Position numbers and translations under genes: made by a program. DNA of 64,000 nucleotides from Pseudomonadota bacterium. Lineage in GTDB: Bacteria > Pseudomonadota > Gammaproteobacteria > Burkholderiales > Burkholderiaceae_C. How positions within the stretch are numbered: the first letter of the stretch is position 1; every line of letters starts with the position of its first letter. Below are positions 34,989 through 43,305 of this stretch, in pieces. A model generated the notes under the pieces. The model had not been told where the DNA came from and did not search any database. It saw nothing but the letters and a program-made list of their open reading frames with translations. Location of the stretch: NCBI GenBank assembly GCA_963204815.1, contig CAUJHQ010000048.1, positions 1 through 64,000 on the forward strand, written 5' to 3'.

Positions 34989-35494
34989 CCCCGCCCGGCG
35001 CGGGCGGCGACGCCGCCAAGGTCAGCATTCGCTGGCCAGAGCTCGCGGTGGCCGGTTTCCTGATGGCCATCGGCGTGCTGGTCATCGCCGACGCCATGCG
35101 CGTGGGCACCGGCTGGGGCGAGGATGGCCCGCGCTCGGGCTACTTTCCGTTCTTCATCGGCTGCGCGCTGGTCGCGTCCAGCGGCTGGGTGCTGGTGCAG
35201 CAGCTGGTGACCTGGTCGCGCACGAGCGCGGTGTTCGCCGAGCGCTCGCAGCTGGCGCAGGTCGTCGCGGTGCTGGTGCCGATGACGGTGTACGTGGCGC
35301 TGATCTACCCGCTGGGTATCTACCTGGCGTCGGCGCTCCTGATCGCCTACTTCATGAAGCGCTACGGCGCCTACGGCATCCCGCTGACCGCGGCGGTGGC
35401 GCTGGGCGTGCCGCTGGTCTTTTTCCTCGTGTTCGAACGCTGGTTCCTGGTGCCGTTGCCCAAGGGTCCGATCGAACGGCTGATCGGGTTCTGA
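34985..35494 (+). CDS. tctB: Tripartite tricarboxylate transporter small subunit (TctB)
   Basis: A 169-residue protein with about four membrane segments (LAVAGFLMAIGVLVIADAM first). It overlaps the tctC stop by ATGA and precedes tctA by 4 bp, the canonical C-B-A order. A GxGWGEDGPRSGYFPF segment after helix one is typical of TctB. Confidence 0.88.
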   Translation: MTPPGAGGDAAKVSIRWPELAVAGFLMAIGVLVIADAMRVGTGWGEDGPRSGYFPFFIGCALVASSGWVLVQQLVTWSRTSAVFAERSQLAQVVAVLVPMTVYVALIYPLGIYLASALLIAYFMKRYGAYGIPLTAAVALGVPLVFFLVFERWFLVPLPKGPIERLIGF

Positions 35495-35498
35495 CGCG

Positions 35499-37022
35499 AT
35501 GGAAGAGCTGAACAACCTGGCGCACGGCTTCGCCGTCGCCGCCACGCTGCCGAACCTGCTGTACATGTTCGTCGGCATCACGCTGGGCGTGCTGATCGGC
35601 GTGCTGCCCGGGCTGGGCGGCGCCAACGGCGTGGCCATCCTGCTGCCGCTGACGTTCAGCATGAACCCGACGTCGGCGATCATCATGCTGAGCTGCATCT
35701 ACTGGGGCGCGCTGTTCGGCGGGGCGATCACGTCGATCCTGTTCAACATCCCCGGCGAGCCGTGGAGCGTGGCGACCACCTTCGACGGCCACCCGATGGC
35801 GCAGCAGGGCAAGGCCGCCGAGGCGCTGACGGCGGCGTTCACGTCGTCCTTCGTCGGCGCGCTGTTCGCGGTGCTGCTCATCACCTTCCTGGCGCCGCTG
35901 CTCGCGAAGTTCGCGCTCAAGTTCGGGCCGGCGGAATTCTTCGCCGTGCAGCTGCTCACCTTCTGCAGTTTCGTCGGCATGAGCAAGGAGCCGCCGGCGA
36001 AGACGCTGGCGGCGATGATGCTCGGCTTCGCGCTCGCCGCCGTCGGCATGGACACCGTCACCGGGCAGCTGCGCATGACCTACGGCGTCCCCGAGCTGCT
36101 GAAGGGCTTCGACTTCCTGATCGCGGTGATCGGCCTGTTCGGCATCGGCGAGATCCTGCTCACGATGGAAGAGGGCCTGGCCTTCAAGGGCCAGAGCGCG
36201 AAGATCCGCCTGCAGGTGGTGCTGAAGACCTGGCGCGAACTGCTCCAGCACTGGAAGACCTTCCTGCGTTCCACCGCCATCGGCTGCTGGATGGGCATCA
36301 CGCCGGGTGGCGCGACACCGGCCTCGTTCATGAGCTACGGCATGGCGCGGCGCTTCAGCAAGACGCCGCAGAACTTCGGCAAGGGGCAGATCGAAGGCGT
36401 CGTCGCGCCCGAGACCGCGGCCCATGCCGCCGGCACCAGCGCGCTGCTGCCGATGCTGACGCTGGGCATTCCCGGCTCGCCGACGGCGGCGGTGCTGCTC
36501 GGCGGCCTGCTGATCTGGGGCCTGCAGCCGGGGCCGATGCTGTTCGTCGAGCAGAAGGACTTCGTCTGGGGCCTGATCGCGTCGATGTACCTCGGCAACA
36601 TCGTCGGCCTGATCGTCGTGCTGACCACCGTGCCGTGGTGGGCGGCGATCCTGCGCATCCCGTTCTCGGTGATCGCGCCGGTGATCATCGTCATCTGCGC
36701 GATCGGCGCGTACACGGTGCACAGCTCGATGTTCGACGTGGTGATGATGATGGTGTTCGGGGTGATGGGCTACCTGTTCAAGAAGCTGCGCTACCCGCTG
36801 GCGCCGCTGGTGCTGGCGCTGGTGCTCGGCGACATGGCCGAGGCGAGCTTCCGCCAGGCGATGCTGCTGTCCGAGGGCAGCCTGTCGATCTTCTGGGCCA
36901 ACGGGCTCGTGAGCACGATCACCGGGCTCGCGCTGCTGCTGCTGGTGTGGCCGCTGTGGGGCCGCTTCCGCACTTGGCTGCGCGTGCGCGCGGCACGCAT
37001 CGAAGGCGGGGTGCAGCCGTGA
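35499..37022 (+). CDS. tctA: Tripartite tricarboxylate transporter large subunit (TctA)
   Basis: A 507-residue membrane protein with about twelve helices. Family signatures include GVLPGLGGANGVAILLPLTF near the N terminus and WMGITPGGATPASFMSYG in the middle, together with TLGIPGSPTAAVLLG. It forms the sodium-coupled transport channel with TctB. The stop overlaps the reductase GTG (GTGA). Confidence 0.92.
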   Translation: MEELNNLAHGFAVAATLPNLLYMFVGITLGVLIGVLPGLGGANGVAILLPLTFSMNPTSAIIMLSCIYWGALFGGAITSILFNIPGEPWSVATTFDGHPMAQQGKAAEALTAAFTSSFVGALFAVLLITFLAPLLAKFALKFGPAEFFAVQLLTFCSFVGMSKEPPAKTLAAMMLGFALAAVGMDTVTGQLRMTYGVPELLKGFDFLIAVIGLFGIGEILLTMEEGLAFKGQSAKIRLQVVLKTWRELLQHWKTFLRSTAIGCWMGITPGGATPASFMSYGMARRFSKTPQNFGKGQIEGVVAPETAAHAAGTSALLPMLTLGIPGSPTAAVLLGGLLIWGLQPGPMLFVEQKDFVWGLIASMYLGNIVGLIVVLTTVPWWAAILRIPFSVIAPVIIVICAIGAYTVHSSMFDVVMMMVFGVMGYLFKKLRYPLAPLVLALVLGDMAEASFRQAMLLSEGSLSIFWANGLVSTITGLALLLLVWPLWGRFRTWLRVRAARIEGGVQP

Positions 37023-38026
37023 AGATCGCCATCGTCGGCGCCGGCGCGATCGGCGGCTACCTCGGCGCCAAGCTCGCCATCGCGGGCGAAGAGGTCACCT
37101 TCATCGCGCGCAACCGCAACCTCGAGGCGATCAACGCGAATGGCTTCCGCCTGGTGCTGGAAGACGGCCGCGAAGAGCACGCCGCGAACGTGCGCGCCGT
37201 GCAGCGCATGGCCGACGCCGGCCCGCAGGACGCCGTGCTGCTGACCGTGAAGGCGCACCAGGTCGTCGACCTGCTGCCCGAGCTGCGCGCGCTGTTCGGC
37301 CCGCAGACCGCCGTGGTGACGATGATCAACGGCATTCCGTGGTGGTACTTCCACAAGCTTGCCGGTGCGCACGAAGGGCGCGGCCTGACGAGCGTGGACC
37401 CCGACGGCCGCATCGCCGCGGCGATCGAGCCCGAGCGCGTCATCGGCAGCGTCGTCTACCCCGCCGCCGAGCTGCTGCAGCCCGGCGTGGTGAAGGTCAT
37501 CGAGGGCAACCGCTTCACGATCGGCGAACCCGATGGCTCGCGCAGCGAGCGCATCGAGGCGCTGTCGCAGGCGCTGATGAAGGCCGGCTTCAAGGCCCCG
37601 GTGTCCAAGGACATCCGCAGCGAGATCTGGATCAAGCTGTGGGGCAACCTGAGCTTCAACCCGATCAGCGCGCTGACGCACGCCACGCTGGAAGACATCT
37701 GCCGCTTCCCGCCGACGCGCGCGCTCGCGGCGGCGATGATGACCGAAGCGCGCAGCGTCGCCGAGGCGCTGGGCGTGAAGTTCAAGATCACGCTCGAGCA
37801 GCGCATCGCCGGTGCCGAGGCGGTGGGCGCGCACAAGACCTCGATGCTGCAGGACGTGGAGCACGGCCGCGCGCTCGAACTCGAAGCGCTGGTGGGTTCG
37901 GTGGTCGAGCTCGGCCGCATCGCCGCCGTGCCGACGCCGACGATCGAGGCGGTGTACGCCGCCACGTCGCTGCTGTCGCGCACGCTGTCGGCGCAGCGCG
38001 GGCGGCTGGCGGTGGCGTCGGCCTGA
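37019..38026 (+). CDS. Ketopantoate reductase-family 2-dehydropantoate 2-reductase
   Basis: A 335-residue NADP-dependent reductase. The dinucleotide fold begins at residue 1 (KIAIVGAGAIGGYLGAKLA), the catalytic Lys is in the KLWGNLSFNP region, and the C-terminal helical domain includes HKTSMLQDVEHGRALELEAL. In this context it may act on another 2-oxo acid from the transporter/synthetase pathway rather than on ketopantoate. The start GTG overlaps the tctA stop. Confidence 0.85.
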   Translation: MKIAIVGAGAIGGYLGAKLAIAGEEVTFIARNRNLEAINANGFRLVLEDGREEHAANVRAVQRMADAGPQDAVLLTVKAHQVVDLLPELRALFGPQTAVVTMINGIPWWYFHKLAGAHEGRGLTSVDPDGRIAAAIEPERVIGSVVYPAAELLQPGVVKVIEGNRFTIGEPDGSRSERIEALSQALMKAGFKAPVSKDIRSEIWIKLWGNLSFNPISALTHATLEDICRFPPTRALAAAMMTEARSVAEALGVKFKITLEQRIAGAEAVGAHKTSMLQDVEHGRALELEALVGSVVELGRIAAVPTPTIEAVYAATSLLSRTLSAQRGRLAVASA

Positions 38027-38033
38027 AGCGGCG

Positions 38034-38465
38034 TCAGCCGCCGGCTTCGGCGATCGCGCGCTCGACGAAGGCGTCGACCATCGTGTCGGCGATGCGCTCG
38101 AACACGGCGCCGGCGATCGACGTCATCAGCGCGCTCTCGAACTCGTAGTCGAGCGCGAATTCCACCTTGCAGGCCGCCGCTGCCAGCGCGCTCAGCCGCC
38201 ATTCGCCTTCGAAGTGGCGGAACGGGCCGCGCTCGAGGTGGATCGCCATGTACTCGGGGCGCCGCTTCGGGTTGCGCGTGCGCATCTCGAAATTCAGGCC
38301 CTTCCAGCGCACGCGCAGGTCGGCCGAGACGATGGCGTCGTCGCGCTGCACGATGGTCGCGCCGGAGCACCAGGGCAGGAACGCCGGGTAGTGCTCGGCC
38401 CCTTCGATGAGGTCGAACATCGCATCGGCAGGCCTCGCGACGAGGGCGGATCGGCGTACGCGCAT
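38034..38465 (-). CDS. RatA/COQ10-like START-domain (SRPBCC) protein
   Basis: A 143-residue SRPBCC-fold protein. The N-terminal strand and LIEGAEHYPAFLPWCSGA are the classic opening of the RatA/COQ10 family, and FEGEWRLS plus DYEFESALM follow. Relatives bind ubiquinone or were described as ribosome-association toxins. Convergent with the reductase gene and 8 bp downstream of the Bug gene on its own strand. Confidence 0.8.
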   Translation of the reverse strand: MRVRRSALVARPADAMFDLIEGAEHYPAFLPWCSGATIVQRDDAIVSADLRVRWKGLNFEMRTRNPKRRPEYMAIHLERGPFRHFEGEWRLSALAAAACKVEFALDYEFESALMTSIAGAVFERIADTMVDAFVERAIAEAGG

Positions 38466-38473
38466 GGTCCGCC

Positions 38474-39442
38474 TCAGAAGCGCGCGACGCGGCCTTCTTC
38501 GACCAGCGGGCGGTACAGCGCGACGTCGCTCGCGACGCGCTCGCGCAGCGCCTGCGGCGTCGAAGGCGTGAGCTCGAAGCCGGCCTGCTCGGCGCGCGCC
38601 TTCACCGCGGGCGACTGCAGCGCGTCGGCGAGATCGCGCTGCAGTTGGTCGAGCACCGGCGCCGGCGTGCCGGCCACGGCCACCAGCGCGGCCCAGGGGT
38701 GCATCTCCAGCGGCGGGCCACCCGCTTCGGCGAGGGTCGGGATCGCCGGGTGCTCGGGCAGGCGCTGGCGTGCCGCGACGGCCAGCGCCCGCAGCTTGCC
38801 GCGCGCGGCGAGCCCGGCGACGGTGTTCATGCCGATCGCGGTGAAGTCCACCTCGCCGGCCGCGACCGCGGTGAGCAGCGTGCCGGTGTCCTTGAAGGGC
38901 ACGTGCAGCAGCCGAAGACCGGCGGCGCGCGCGAAGCTCTCGACGGCGACGTGGCTCGCATGGCCGTTGCCGAGCGACGCGTAGCTCACGCGCTCGGGCG
39001 CGCGGCGCGCCTCGTCGAGCAGATCGGCGAGCGTGCGCAGGCGGTTCGCGCCGCCGGTCCACAGCAGGAATGTGGCGCGGAACAGCAGCGACACCGGCAC
39101 CAGGTCGCGCTGCGGGTCGTAGGGCAGGGTGGCGTGCAGCAGCGGGTTGACGGCGAGCGTGGCGGTGTCGGCCAGGAACAGCGTGTGGCCGTCGGCCGGC
39201 GTGCGCCGCACCTCGCCGAACGCGACGATGCCCGACGCGCCCGGCTTGTTGTCGACGATGACGGGCTGGCGCCATCGCGCCGACAACGCCTCGGCGACGG
39301 CCCGCGCGACGACGTCGGGCCCGATGCCCACCGAGTAGGGCACGACGATGCGCACCGCGTGCATCGGCCAGTCCTGGGCGCGCGCGGCGAGCGGCGCCGC
39401 GAGCAGCGCGCCGATGCCGGCGACGAAGGCGCGGCGCGTCAT
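38474..39442 (-). CDS. Bug/TctC-family periplasmic substrate-binding protein
   Basis: A 322-residue binding protein with a short signal peptide (GIGALLAAPLAARAQ), then WPMHAVRIVVPYSVGIGPD, IVDNKPGASGIVA and a VPFKDTGTLL ligand loop. Third Bug protein in the window and not linked to TctAB genes. The ATG overlaps the stop of the prenyltransferase gene (ATGA), so the two are co-translated. Confidence 0.87.
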   Translation of the reverse strand: MTRRAFVAGIGALLAAPLAARAQDWPMHAVRIVVPYSVGIGPDVVARAVAEALSARWRQPVIVDNKPGASGIVAFGEVRRTPADGHTLFLADTATLAVNPLLHATLPYDPQRDLVPVSLLFRATFLLWTGGANRLRTLADLLDEARRAPERVSYASLGNGHASHVAVESFARAAGLRLLHVPFKDTGTLLTAVAAGEVDFTAIGMNTVAGLAARGKLRALAVAARQRLPEHPAIPTLAEAGGPPLEMHPWAALVAVAGTPAPVLDQLQRDLADALQSPAVKARAEQAGFELTPSTPQALRERVASDVALYRPLVEEGRVARF

Positions 39443-40377
39443 CCGACCCAGCGCGCCAGCACCGCGCCCGCGGACAGCAGCGCGGCGAACCAGAGCTCGA
39501 GGCGGAAGGTTCGGAAGAGCACGTCGTTGAAGGCGGTGCCGGGCGGGCAGCGCAGGAAGCGGTGCCGCAGGTCCAGCGCCATCGGCGTCAACAGCACCGG
39601 CAGCATCAGCGCCGGCGAACCGGTGAACCAGGCCATCGCCGGCAGCAGCACGAACGGCAACGCGACGAGTGCGCTGAACAGATGCCGCGAGCCGGCGTCG
39701 CCGAAGGTGACGGCGAAGGTGCGCCGGCCGACGAGCCGGTCGTGCGCGATGTCGCGGTGGTTGTTCACCGCCAGCGCCGCTGCCGCCAGTGCACCGATGG
39801 CCACCGAGGCCAGCACCGTGGCGGCACCGACGTTGCCCGTGAGCACCCAGTCGGTGCCGATGACGGCGACGAGGCCGAAGAAGGCGAACACCGTCAACTC
39901 GCCGAACGGCGTGTAGGCGATCGGCTTCGGGCCGCCCATGTAGGCCAGCGCCGCCAGCAGTGACGCGACGCCGATCGCCAGCACCGGCCAGCCGCGGTAG
40001 GCCACCAGCGCGACGCCGAGGGCGGTGGCGACGATCGCGGCGACGACGATGGCCAGCCGCACGTCGCGCACGCCAAGCCAGCCGTTGGAGGTGGCGCGCG
40101 GCAGGCCGGTGCGGCCGGCCTTGGCCTCCCCGCCGCGCACCGTGTAGCCGACGTCGTTCTGCATGTTCGTCACCACCTGCATCAGCAGGGCGGCGCCGAG
40201 CACCAGCATCGCGGCAACGACGTCGATGACGCCGCCGCGCTGGAAGCCGAGCGTGGCGCCGACGAGCACCGGGCTGATCGCGACCAGCAAGGTCTTGGGA
40301 CGGATCGCAATCGCCCAGGCTTGCAGGGAGCGAAAGCGGATGACTTCTGAAGTGTGAGCGGCGTTTTCTACAGACAT
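39439..40377 (-). CDS. UbiA-family prenyltransferase (MenA-like)
   Basis: A 312-residue polytopic membrane enzyme, nine or so helices. UbiA enzymes join a polyprenyl diphosphate to an aromatic acceptor. The second Asp motif is intact (NNHRDIAHDRLVGRRTFAV), as in 1,4-dihydroxy-2-naphthoate prenyltransferase MenA. The first, usually NDxxD, reads NDVGYTVRGGE here, so a key Asp appears shifted or lost. The sequence does not look like the bacteriochlorophyll synthase BchG. It might supply menaquinone for photosynthetic electron flow. Divergent from the hemN-like gene. Confidence 0.75.
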   Translation of the reverse strand: MSVENAAHTSEVIRFRSLQAWAIAIRPKTLLVAISPVLVGATLGFQRGGVIDVVAAMLVLGAALLMQVVTNMQNDVGYTVRGGEAKAGRTGLPRATSNGWLGVRDVRLAIVVAAIVATALGVALVAYRGWPVLAIGVASLLAALAYMGGPKPIAYTPFGELTVFAFFGLVAVIGTDWVLTGNVGAATVLASVAIGALAAAALAVNNHRDIAHDRLVGRRTFAVTFGDAGSRHLFSALVALPFVLLPAMAWFTGSPALMLPVLLTPMALDLRHRFLRCPPGTAFNDVLFRTFRLELWFAALLSAGAVLARWVG

Positions 40378-40461
40378 CTCGAGGGCACGCTTGTTGTTGG
40401 CAGGTTAGGCCGAGGCAGCCGGTGTCGTCAACCCAGGCGACAAGTGTCGTTGGCTTTGCGA

Positions 40462-40475
40462 TTGACGGCGATCAA
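40462..40475. promoter_or_regulatory. FNR-type box upstream of the hemN-like gene
   Basis: TTGAC-GGCG-ATCAA matches the FNR/Anr consensus TTGAT-N4-ATCAA in nine of ten positions. It is 80 bp before the hemN-like ATG in the divergent gap with the prenyltransferase gene. It suggests oxygen-controlled expression. Confidence 0.6.
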
Positions 40476-40555
40476 TGGCATGCCGCGCACCTGCGCCTAA
40501 CGTGCCAGCTGTCGTCACCCGTGGCGACGGAGAGAGGGACCGAGAGGAGTGGGCC

Positions 40556-41920
40556 ATGAGAACGCCAAGCATCTTTCCGATCGCACCGACCAGACTCGAT
40601 GCCGAGGCCCTGGCCCGCCCGCTGAACCTGGCGCAATCGGTGTGGCTCGATGCCGTGGCGCCGCGCGTGTCGACCGCCATCGAAGGCGACGACGGCCGTG
40701 CCGGTGAGCACTACCGGTCGGCGCTCGAGCGCCTGGCGCAGCGGCGCGACGAGGCGCTCGCGCTGTCGCTGCGCCTGCCGTTCTGCGCGGTGCATTGCCT
40801 GTGCTGCGAACGGCCCGTGCATGCCGGCGAGCCGTCGCACGTCATCGACACGTACGTCGACGATCTCTGCGCCGAGATCGAGACCGTCGCCGAGGTCGCG
40901 GGTCGCGGCCGCGACGTGCTGCAACTCGTGCTGGGCGGCGGCAGCGCGACCGAACTCGACGACTCGCAACTCGCGCGCCTGATGACCACGCTGCAGCGCC
41001 AATGGCGCCTGCCGGCCGATGCCGTGTTCGTCGCCGAGTGCGATCCGCGGCGTGCCGACGGCGCGCGGCTCGCGCTGCTGCGCGGCCTGGGCTTCCGCGC
41101 CGTGACCTTCGGCGTGCTCGACCTGGACACCGAGGTGCAATGCGCCATCGGGCGCTGCCAGTCGGGTGCGCTGATCGACGACGTTTGCGACCTCGCGCGC
41201 GCCAGCGGCATCGCCATCGTCAACCTCGACCTCATGATCGGCCTGCCGCGGCAGACCGAACACGGCTGGCGCCGCACCCTCGAGCGCGTGCTCGCGATGG
41301 CGCCCGACCGCATCACGCTCGCGCGCTACCGCCACCGCCCGTGGCAGGCGCCGGTCCAGCAGCTGATCGACGTCGACGACCTGCCCGACACGGCGACCAT
41401 CCACGCGCTCGCCCAGTGCGCCGGCTCGATGCTGCGCGCGGCCGGCTACCGCTGGATCGGCGCCGACCACTTCGTGCTCGAGGGCGATGAGCTCTCGCAG
41501 GCGCTCGATGCCGGCCGGCTGCGGCGCAACCTCGTCGGCTACACCGGACAGCCGCCGTCGCCGGTGCTGGGCTTCGGCGCCGGGGCCGTGTCGGACATCG
41601 ACGGCGACCTCTACTGGAACGAGCCGCTGCTGCCGAACTGGCGCGCCGGCGTGCGCGGCGGCGACCTGCCGATCGTGCACGCGCGATGCCCGAGCGAAGT
41701 CGAACGGCGCCGCCGGCGCGCCATCGAGCAACTGATGTGCGCGCTCGAATTGCCGGTCGAACACGCGCGCGGCGGGCTCGAGGAGGCCTACGCGCAGCTC
41801 GCGCGGCGGGCCGCCGAGGGCATGGTGCGGGCGCTCGACGACCGCATCATCGTCACCGACAAGGGCCGCGCCGCGCTCGACCACCTGTGCGCCGAGTTCG
41901 GCGTGCCGGCGCGCGGCTGA
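40556..41920 (+). CDS. hemN: HemN-like radical SAM coproporphyrinogen III oxidase family protein
   Basis: A 454-residue radical-SAM protein. Anaerobic HemN decarboxylates coproporphyrinogen III, feeding heme and bacteriochlorophyll synthesis. The 4Fe-4S motif CxxxCxxC is present as FCAVHCLCC, and later blocks follow HemN: NLDLMIGLPRQT, then GADHFVLEGDEL, then RNLVGYTGQ. However, the usual HIPFC His is missing and the SAM-binding GGGTPT reads GGGSAT, so this is a divergent member. The ATG at 40556 follows GAGAGGAGTGGGCC. An FNR-type box lies upstream. Confidence 0.75.
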   Translation: MRTPSIFPIAPTRLDAEALARPLNLAQSVWLDAVAPRVSTAIEGDDGRAGEHYRSALERLAQRRDEALALSLRLPFCAVHCLCCERPVHAGEPSHVIDTYVDDLCAEIETVAEVAGRGRDVLQLVLGGGSATELDDSQLARLMTTLQRQWRLPADAVFVAECDPRRADGARLALLRGLGFRAVTFGVLDLDTEVQCAIGRCQSGALIDDVCDLARASGIAIVNLDLMIGLPRQTEHGWRRTLERVLAMAPDRITLARYRHRPWQAPVQQLIDVDDLPDTATIHALAQCAGSMLRAAGYRWIGADHFVLEGDELSQALDAGRLRRNLVGYTGQPPSPVLGFGAGAVSDIDGDLYWNEPLLPNWRAGVRGGDLPIVHARCPSEVERRRRRAIEQLMCALELPVEHARGGLEEAYAQLARRAAEGMVRALDDRIIVTDKGRAALDHLCAEFGVPARG

Positions 41921-41925
41921 GCCGG

Positions 41926-42255
41926 TCAGGCGCCGCCTTTCAGCACCCAGGCGATCAGCGCCTTCAGTTCGGCGTCGCTCAGGCGCGCGCGGTCGGTCGC
42001 CGGCATCGGCACCGTGCCCCAGACGTCCTTGCTGCCCTTGCGCACCCGCTCGGCCAGTTGGGCCGGCGCCGCGGCCTGGCCCTTGTAGCGCGCAGCGATC
42101 TCGCGGTAGCTCGGGCCGACGAGCTTCTTGTCGGTGGCATGGCAGGCGATGCAACTGCCCTTCTTCGCCAGCGCCTCGGAGGCCTGCACACCGCCGGCGC
42201 AGGCCAGAACGGCCAGCACGGCAAGCGCCTGCAGCGCTTTCGTCGAATCACTCAT
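41926..42255 (-). CDS. Small class I cytochrome c (c8/c551-like)
   Basis: A 109-residue periplasmic cytochrome with a signal peptide (ALAVLAVLACAGGVQA), one CIACH motif near residue 35, the KLVGPSYREIAARYKG block and the Met ligand in GTVPMPA. This is the pattern of high-potential cytochrome c8, a soluble electron donor to reaction centres in Rubrivivax-type bacteria. The ATG at 42255 (MSDSTK) follows GGAGAGCAG. It is divergent from crtE, and a PpsR-type site lies in the gap. Confidence 0.87.
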   Translation of the reverse strand: MSDSTKALQALAVLAVLACAGGVQASEALAKKGSCIACHATDKKLVGPSYREIAARYKGQAAAPAQLAERVRKGSKDVWGTVPMPATDRARLSDAELKALIAWVLKGGA

Positions 42256-42286
42256 CGTCTGCTCTCCTTGACACAGCAACATCGTA

Positions 42287-42304
42287 TGTCAGAATGAATT
42301 GACA
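42287..42304. promoter_or_regulatory. PpsR/CrtJ-type site between cytochrome c and crtE
   Basis: TGTCA-N8-TGACA, which fits the TGT-N12-ACA consensus exactly. The right half overlaps a TTGACA -35-like hexamer for crtE (42299-42304). It can control both divergent genes. Confidence 0.7.
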
Positions 42305-42375
42305 GTTCATTGTGATCGGCGAAGTTGACACCTTCGGTCAACCGTCCCTGATCGGCGACGCCTGGAGGACTTGCG

Positions 42376-43305
42376 ATGGAGACCATGACCCGCATCGAAC
42401 AAGCGCTTCAGGCGGCTCTCGCCAGCGGCGAGACGTCCGGCTGCCCGCCCAAGCTGGCGGCGGCCATGCGGCACGCCGTCTTTCCCGGCGGCGCGCGCAT
42501 CCGGCCGCAGCTGTGCATCGCCGTCGCCCGCGCCTGCGGCGACAGCGATCCCGCACTGGCCGATGCCGCCGCGGTGGCGATCGAGCTGCTGCACTGCGCC
42601 TCGCTGGTCCACGACGACCTGCCGTGCTTCGACGACGCCCCCACGCGGCGTGGCCGCGCCTCGGTCCACTGCGCGTACGGCGAGCGACTGGCGGTGCTGG
42701 CCGGCGACGCGCTCATCGTGCTGGCCTACCAGACGCTGGGCCTCGGCGGCTCGCGTTCGCCGGCGCGCCTGTGCCGCACCATCAGCACCGTCTCGCGCGG
42801 CGTCGGCATGCCGTTCGGCATCGTCGCCGGCCAGGCCTGGGAGTGCGAGCCGCGGGTCGCCTTGTCCGACTACCAGCGTGCCAAGACCGGCGCCCTGTTC
42901 GCGGCGGCCACCGCCGCCGGCGCCGAATCGGCCGGCGTCGACGGCGAGACCTGGCGCGCGCTCGGCGAGTGGCTCGGCGAGGCCTATCAGGTGGCCGACG
43001 ACCTGCGCGACGTGCTCGCCGACCCCGAAACGCTGGGCAAACCGACCGGGCGCGACGTCGCCCTCGGCCGCCCGAGTTCGGCGCGCGAGCAGGGCCTGCT
43101 CGGCGCCATCGAGCACTTCGACCGTCTCGTCGCCTGCGCCATCGAGGCGGTGCCGCCTTGCCGCGGCTCGTCGATGCTGCGCGAGCTCGTGCGCACCGAG
43201 GCCGAGCGGCTGGTGCCGCGCGCCTGGTGCCAGCGCGTCGAGCGCCAGCACGCCGAGCGCACCGCGGCCGCGCGCCGTGCCCACACGCCGTCCGCGGCCA
43301 CCTGA
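42376..43305 (+). CDS. crtE: CrtE, geranylgeranyl diphosphate synthase
   Basis: A 309-residue prenyl synthase that makes C20 diphosphate for carotenoids and the bacteriochlorophyll tail. The first Asp-rich motif is VHDDLPCFDD and the second is VADDLRDVL, with GGARIRPQL between the N terminus and the first. The ATG at 42376 follows TGGAGGACTTGCG. Leads the crtEF-bchCXYZ-puf-crtADC superoperon-like run on the plus strand. Confidence 0.95.
   Translation: METMTRIEQALQAALASGETSGCPPKLAAAMRHAVFPGGARIRPQLCIAVARACGDSDPALADAAAVAIELLHCASLVHDDLPCFDDAPTRRGRASVHCAYGERLAVLAGDALIVLAYQTLGLGGSRSPARLCRTISTVSRGVGMPFGIVAGQAWECEPRVALSDYQRAKTGALFAAATAAGAESAGVDGETWRALGEWLGEAYQVADDLRDVLADPETLGKPTGRDVALGRPSSAREQGLLGAIEHFDRLVACAIEAVPPCRGSSMLRELVRTEAERLVPRAWCQRVERQHAERTAAARRAHTPSAAT

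Noticed and set aside
40423..40442. TGTCG...CGACA palindrome considered as a PpsR site.
   Set aside because: The spacing is TGT-N14-ACA, not N12; kept only as an unexplained palindrome.
42311..42330. TGT...ACA pair downstream of the crtE PpsR site considered as a second site.
   Set aside because: The spacing is 14, not 12.
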